Shown piece after piece: positions 12,906-13,462 of a stretch of 13,462 bases of DNA; position 1 is the first letter of the stretch; each line of letters begins with the position of its first letter. Position numbers and translations under genes: made by a program. The notes beneath the pieces were generated by a model. The model was not told the DNA's origin and did no database searches. It saw only the letters and a list, made by a program, of their open reading frames with translations. Source of the DNA: Bacteroidota bacterium (GTDB lineage: Bacteria > Bacteroidota > Bacteroidia > Bacteroidales > UBA10428); contig JAHEEB010000024.1 in NCBI GenBank assembly GCA_024640925.1, positions 1 through 13,462 of the forward strand, read 5' to 3'.

Positions 12906-13462
12906 ATGAAGGAAAATATTACACAACAGGAAAATTTTTGGACTGGAAATGAAGGTGATGAATACACTGAAAGAAATCGCCAGGCAAGAATTGAGATGAG
13001 AACATCTTTTTGGGAAAATATTTTAATTAAACTAAAAGATATAAACTCTGTTTTTGAAATTGGCTGTAATGTGGGCTTAAATCTTATTGAAATAAATAAG
13101 ATTAATAATCAAGTCAGCCTCAATGGAATTGAAATTAACGAAAAGGCTGCTAAGATTGCAGCAGAAAAGGAATTTATAAAAGTTCGAAACGAGTCTATTT
13201 TAACATATAATCCCGATATTACTTGTGATTTATGTTTCACAATGGGAGTTCTGATTCATATCAACCCGGAGCATCATGAAAAAGTATATTCGGTGATGAA
13301 CAAGATTGCCACAAAATATATTTTGTTTAATGAAAATTACAGTAAGTCTCCAAAAACACTAACCTACAGAAAAAGAAACGATTTGTTATTTACCCGTGAT
13401 TATGCAAGGGAATTTATTTCCAAATACAATGATTGGGAGATAATTGATCAGGGTACATATTA
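12906..13462 (+). CDS. Pseudaminic-acid-biosynthesis-associated methylase family protein (3' end outside window)
   Basis: The frame is open from ATG 12906 to the window end, giving 185 residues without a stop. The start QQENFWTGNEGDEYTERN (7-24) is the hallmark of the pseudaminic-acid-associated methylase family (TIGR03587 type). It is followed by motif I VFEIGCNVGLNL (49-60), GIEINEKA (74-81) with the SAM-ribose acidic residue, FTMGVLIHINPE (111-122) and FNENYSK...YRKRNDLLFTRDYA (141-167). Family members are about 200 residues, so only some 20 residues should be missing. The role is presumably SAM-dependent methylation of a nonulosonate or related sugar; the name comes from gene context in other genomes, and no pse genes are seen here. 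It is transcribed divergently from the flippase operon with its own promoter. Confidence 0.85.
   Translation, partial: MKENITQQENFWTGNEGDEYTERNRQARIEMRTSFWENILIKLKDINSVFEIGCNVGLNLIEINKINNQVSLNGIEINEKAAKIAAEKEFIKVRNESILTYNPDITCDLCFTMGVLIHINPEHHEKVYSVMNKIATKYILFNENYSKSPKTLTYRKRNDLLFTRDYAREFISKYNDWEIIDQGTY

Noticed and set aside
1..13462. CRISPR array, tRNA, rRNA, toxin-antitoxin or phage-defence system
   Set aside because: No regularly spaced identical repeats, no cloverleaf or rRNA-like sequence and no effector motifs were seen on either strand.

Overview
The window looks like chromosomal DNA of a member of the Bacteroidota, probably a Bacteroidales or Marinilabiliales relative. Evidence: low GC, a secreted protein ending in a type IX secretion (T9SS) sorting domain, a YfhO-type membrane protein of about 830 residues, weak or absent Shine-Dalgarno sequences, and several good matches to the Bacteroidota -7 promoter box TAnnTTTG. 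The assignment rests on recognised protein families and promoter style, not on a database search.

Layout. (1) Positions 1-1318, plus strand: the C-terminal end of a YgjP/DUF45 zinc metallopeptidase, a 264-base gap with a hairpin and a promoter, then a small secreted DUF3108/TapB-like protein ending at a strong bidirectional terminator. (2) Positions 1384-5439, minus strand: a compact operon transcribed as yfhO-like membrane protein, non-hydrolysing UDP-HexNAc 2-epimerase (closest by motif to WbpI), then a small exported NTF2-like protein. The first two genes overlap by 8 bases and the last two are 8 bases apart. (3) Positions 5623-8409, minus strand: a 928-residue T9SS cargo protein with its own hairpin-plus-T8 terminator. 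(4) Positions 8410-8852: a gene-poor gap with degenerate repeats and a possible decayed transposase-accessory ORF. (5) Positions 8853-12759, minus strand: a surface-glycan operon of capsule-type glycosyltransferase, Wzx-like flippase and SAM methyltransferase. (6) From 12906, plus strand, divergent: a methyltransferase of the pseudaminic-acid-associated type, cut by the window end.

Working model. The window lies in or beside a cell-surface polysaccharide locus. The epimerase would supply a 2-epimer amino sugar nucleotide. The capsule-type transferase would build glycan, Wzx would flip the lipid-linked unit, and the two methyltransferases would cap or decorate sugars. YfhO is a predicted polytopic GT-C-like membrane protein that may decorate glycan outside the inner membrane. 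The T9SS cargo between the two operons may be a surface protein that ends up attached to such a glycan; that link is inference.

The most interesting non-coding signal is an exact 20-base repeat at 5578-5597 and 12798-12817. Each copy carries the box TACATTTG in the right orientation and position to drive one of the two glycan operons. One copy is also built into an arm of the T9SS gene terminator. I found no CRISPR array, tRNA, rRNA or intact insertion sequence.
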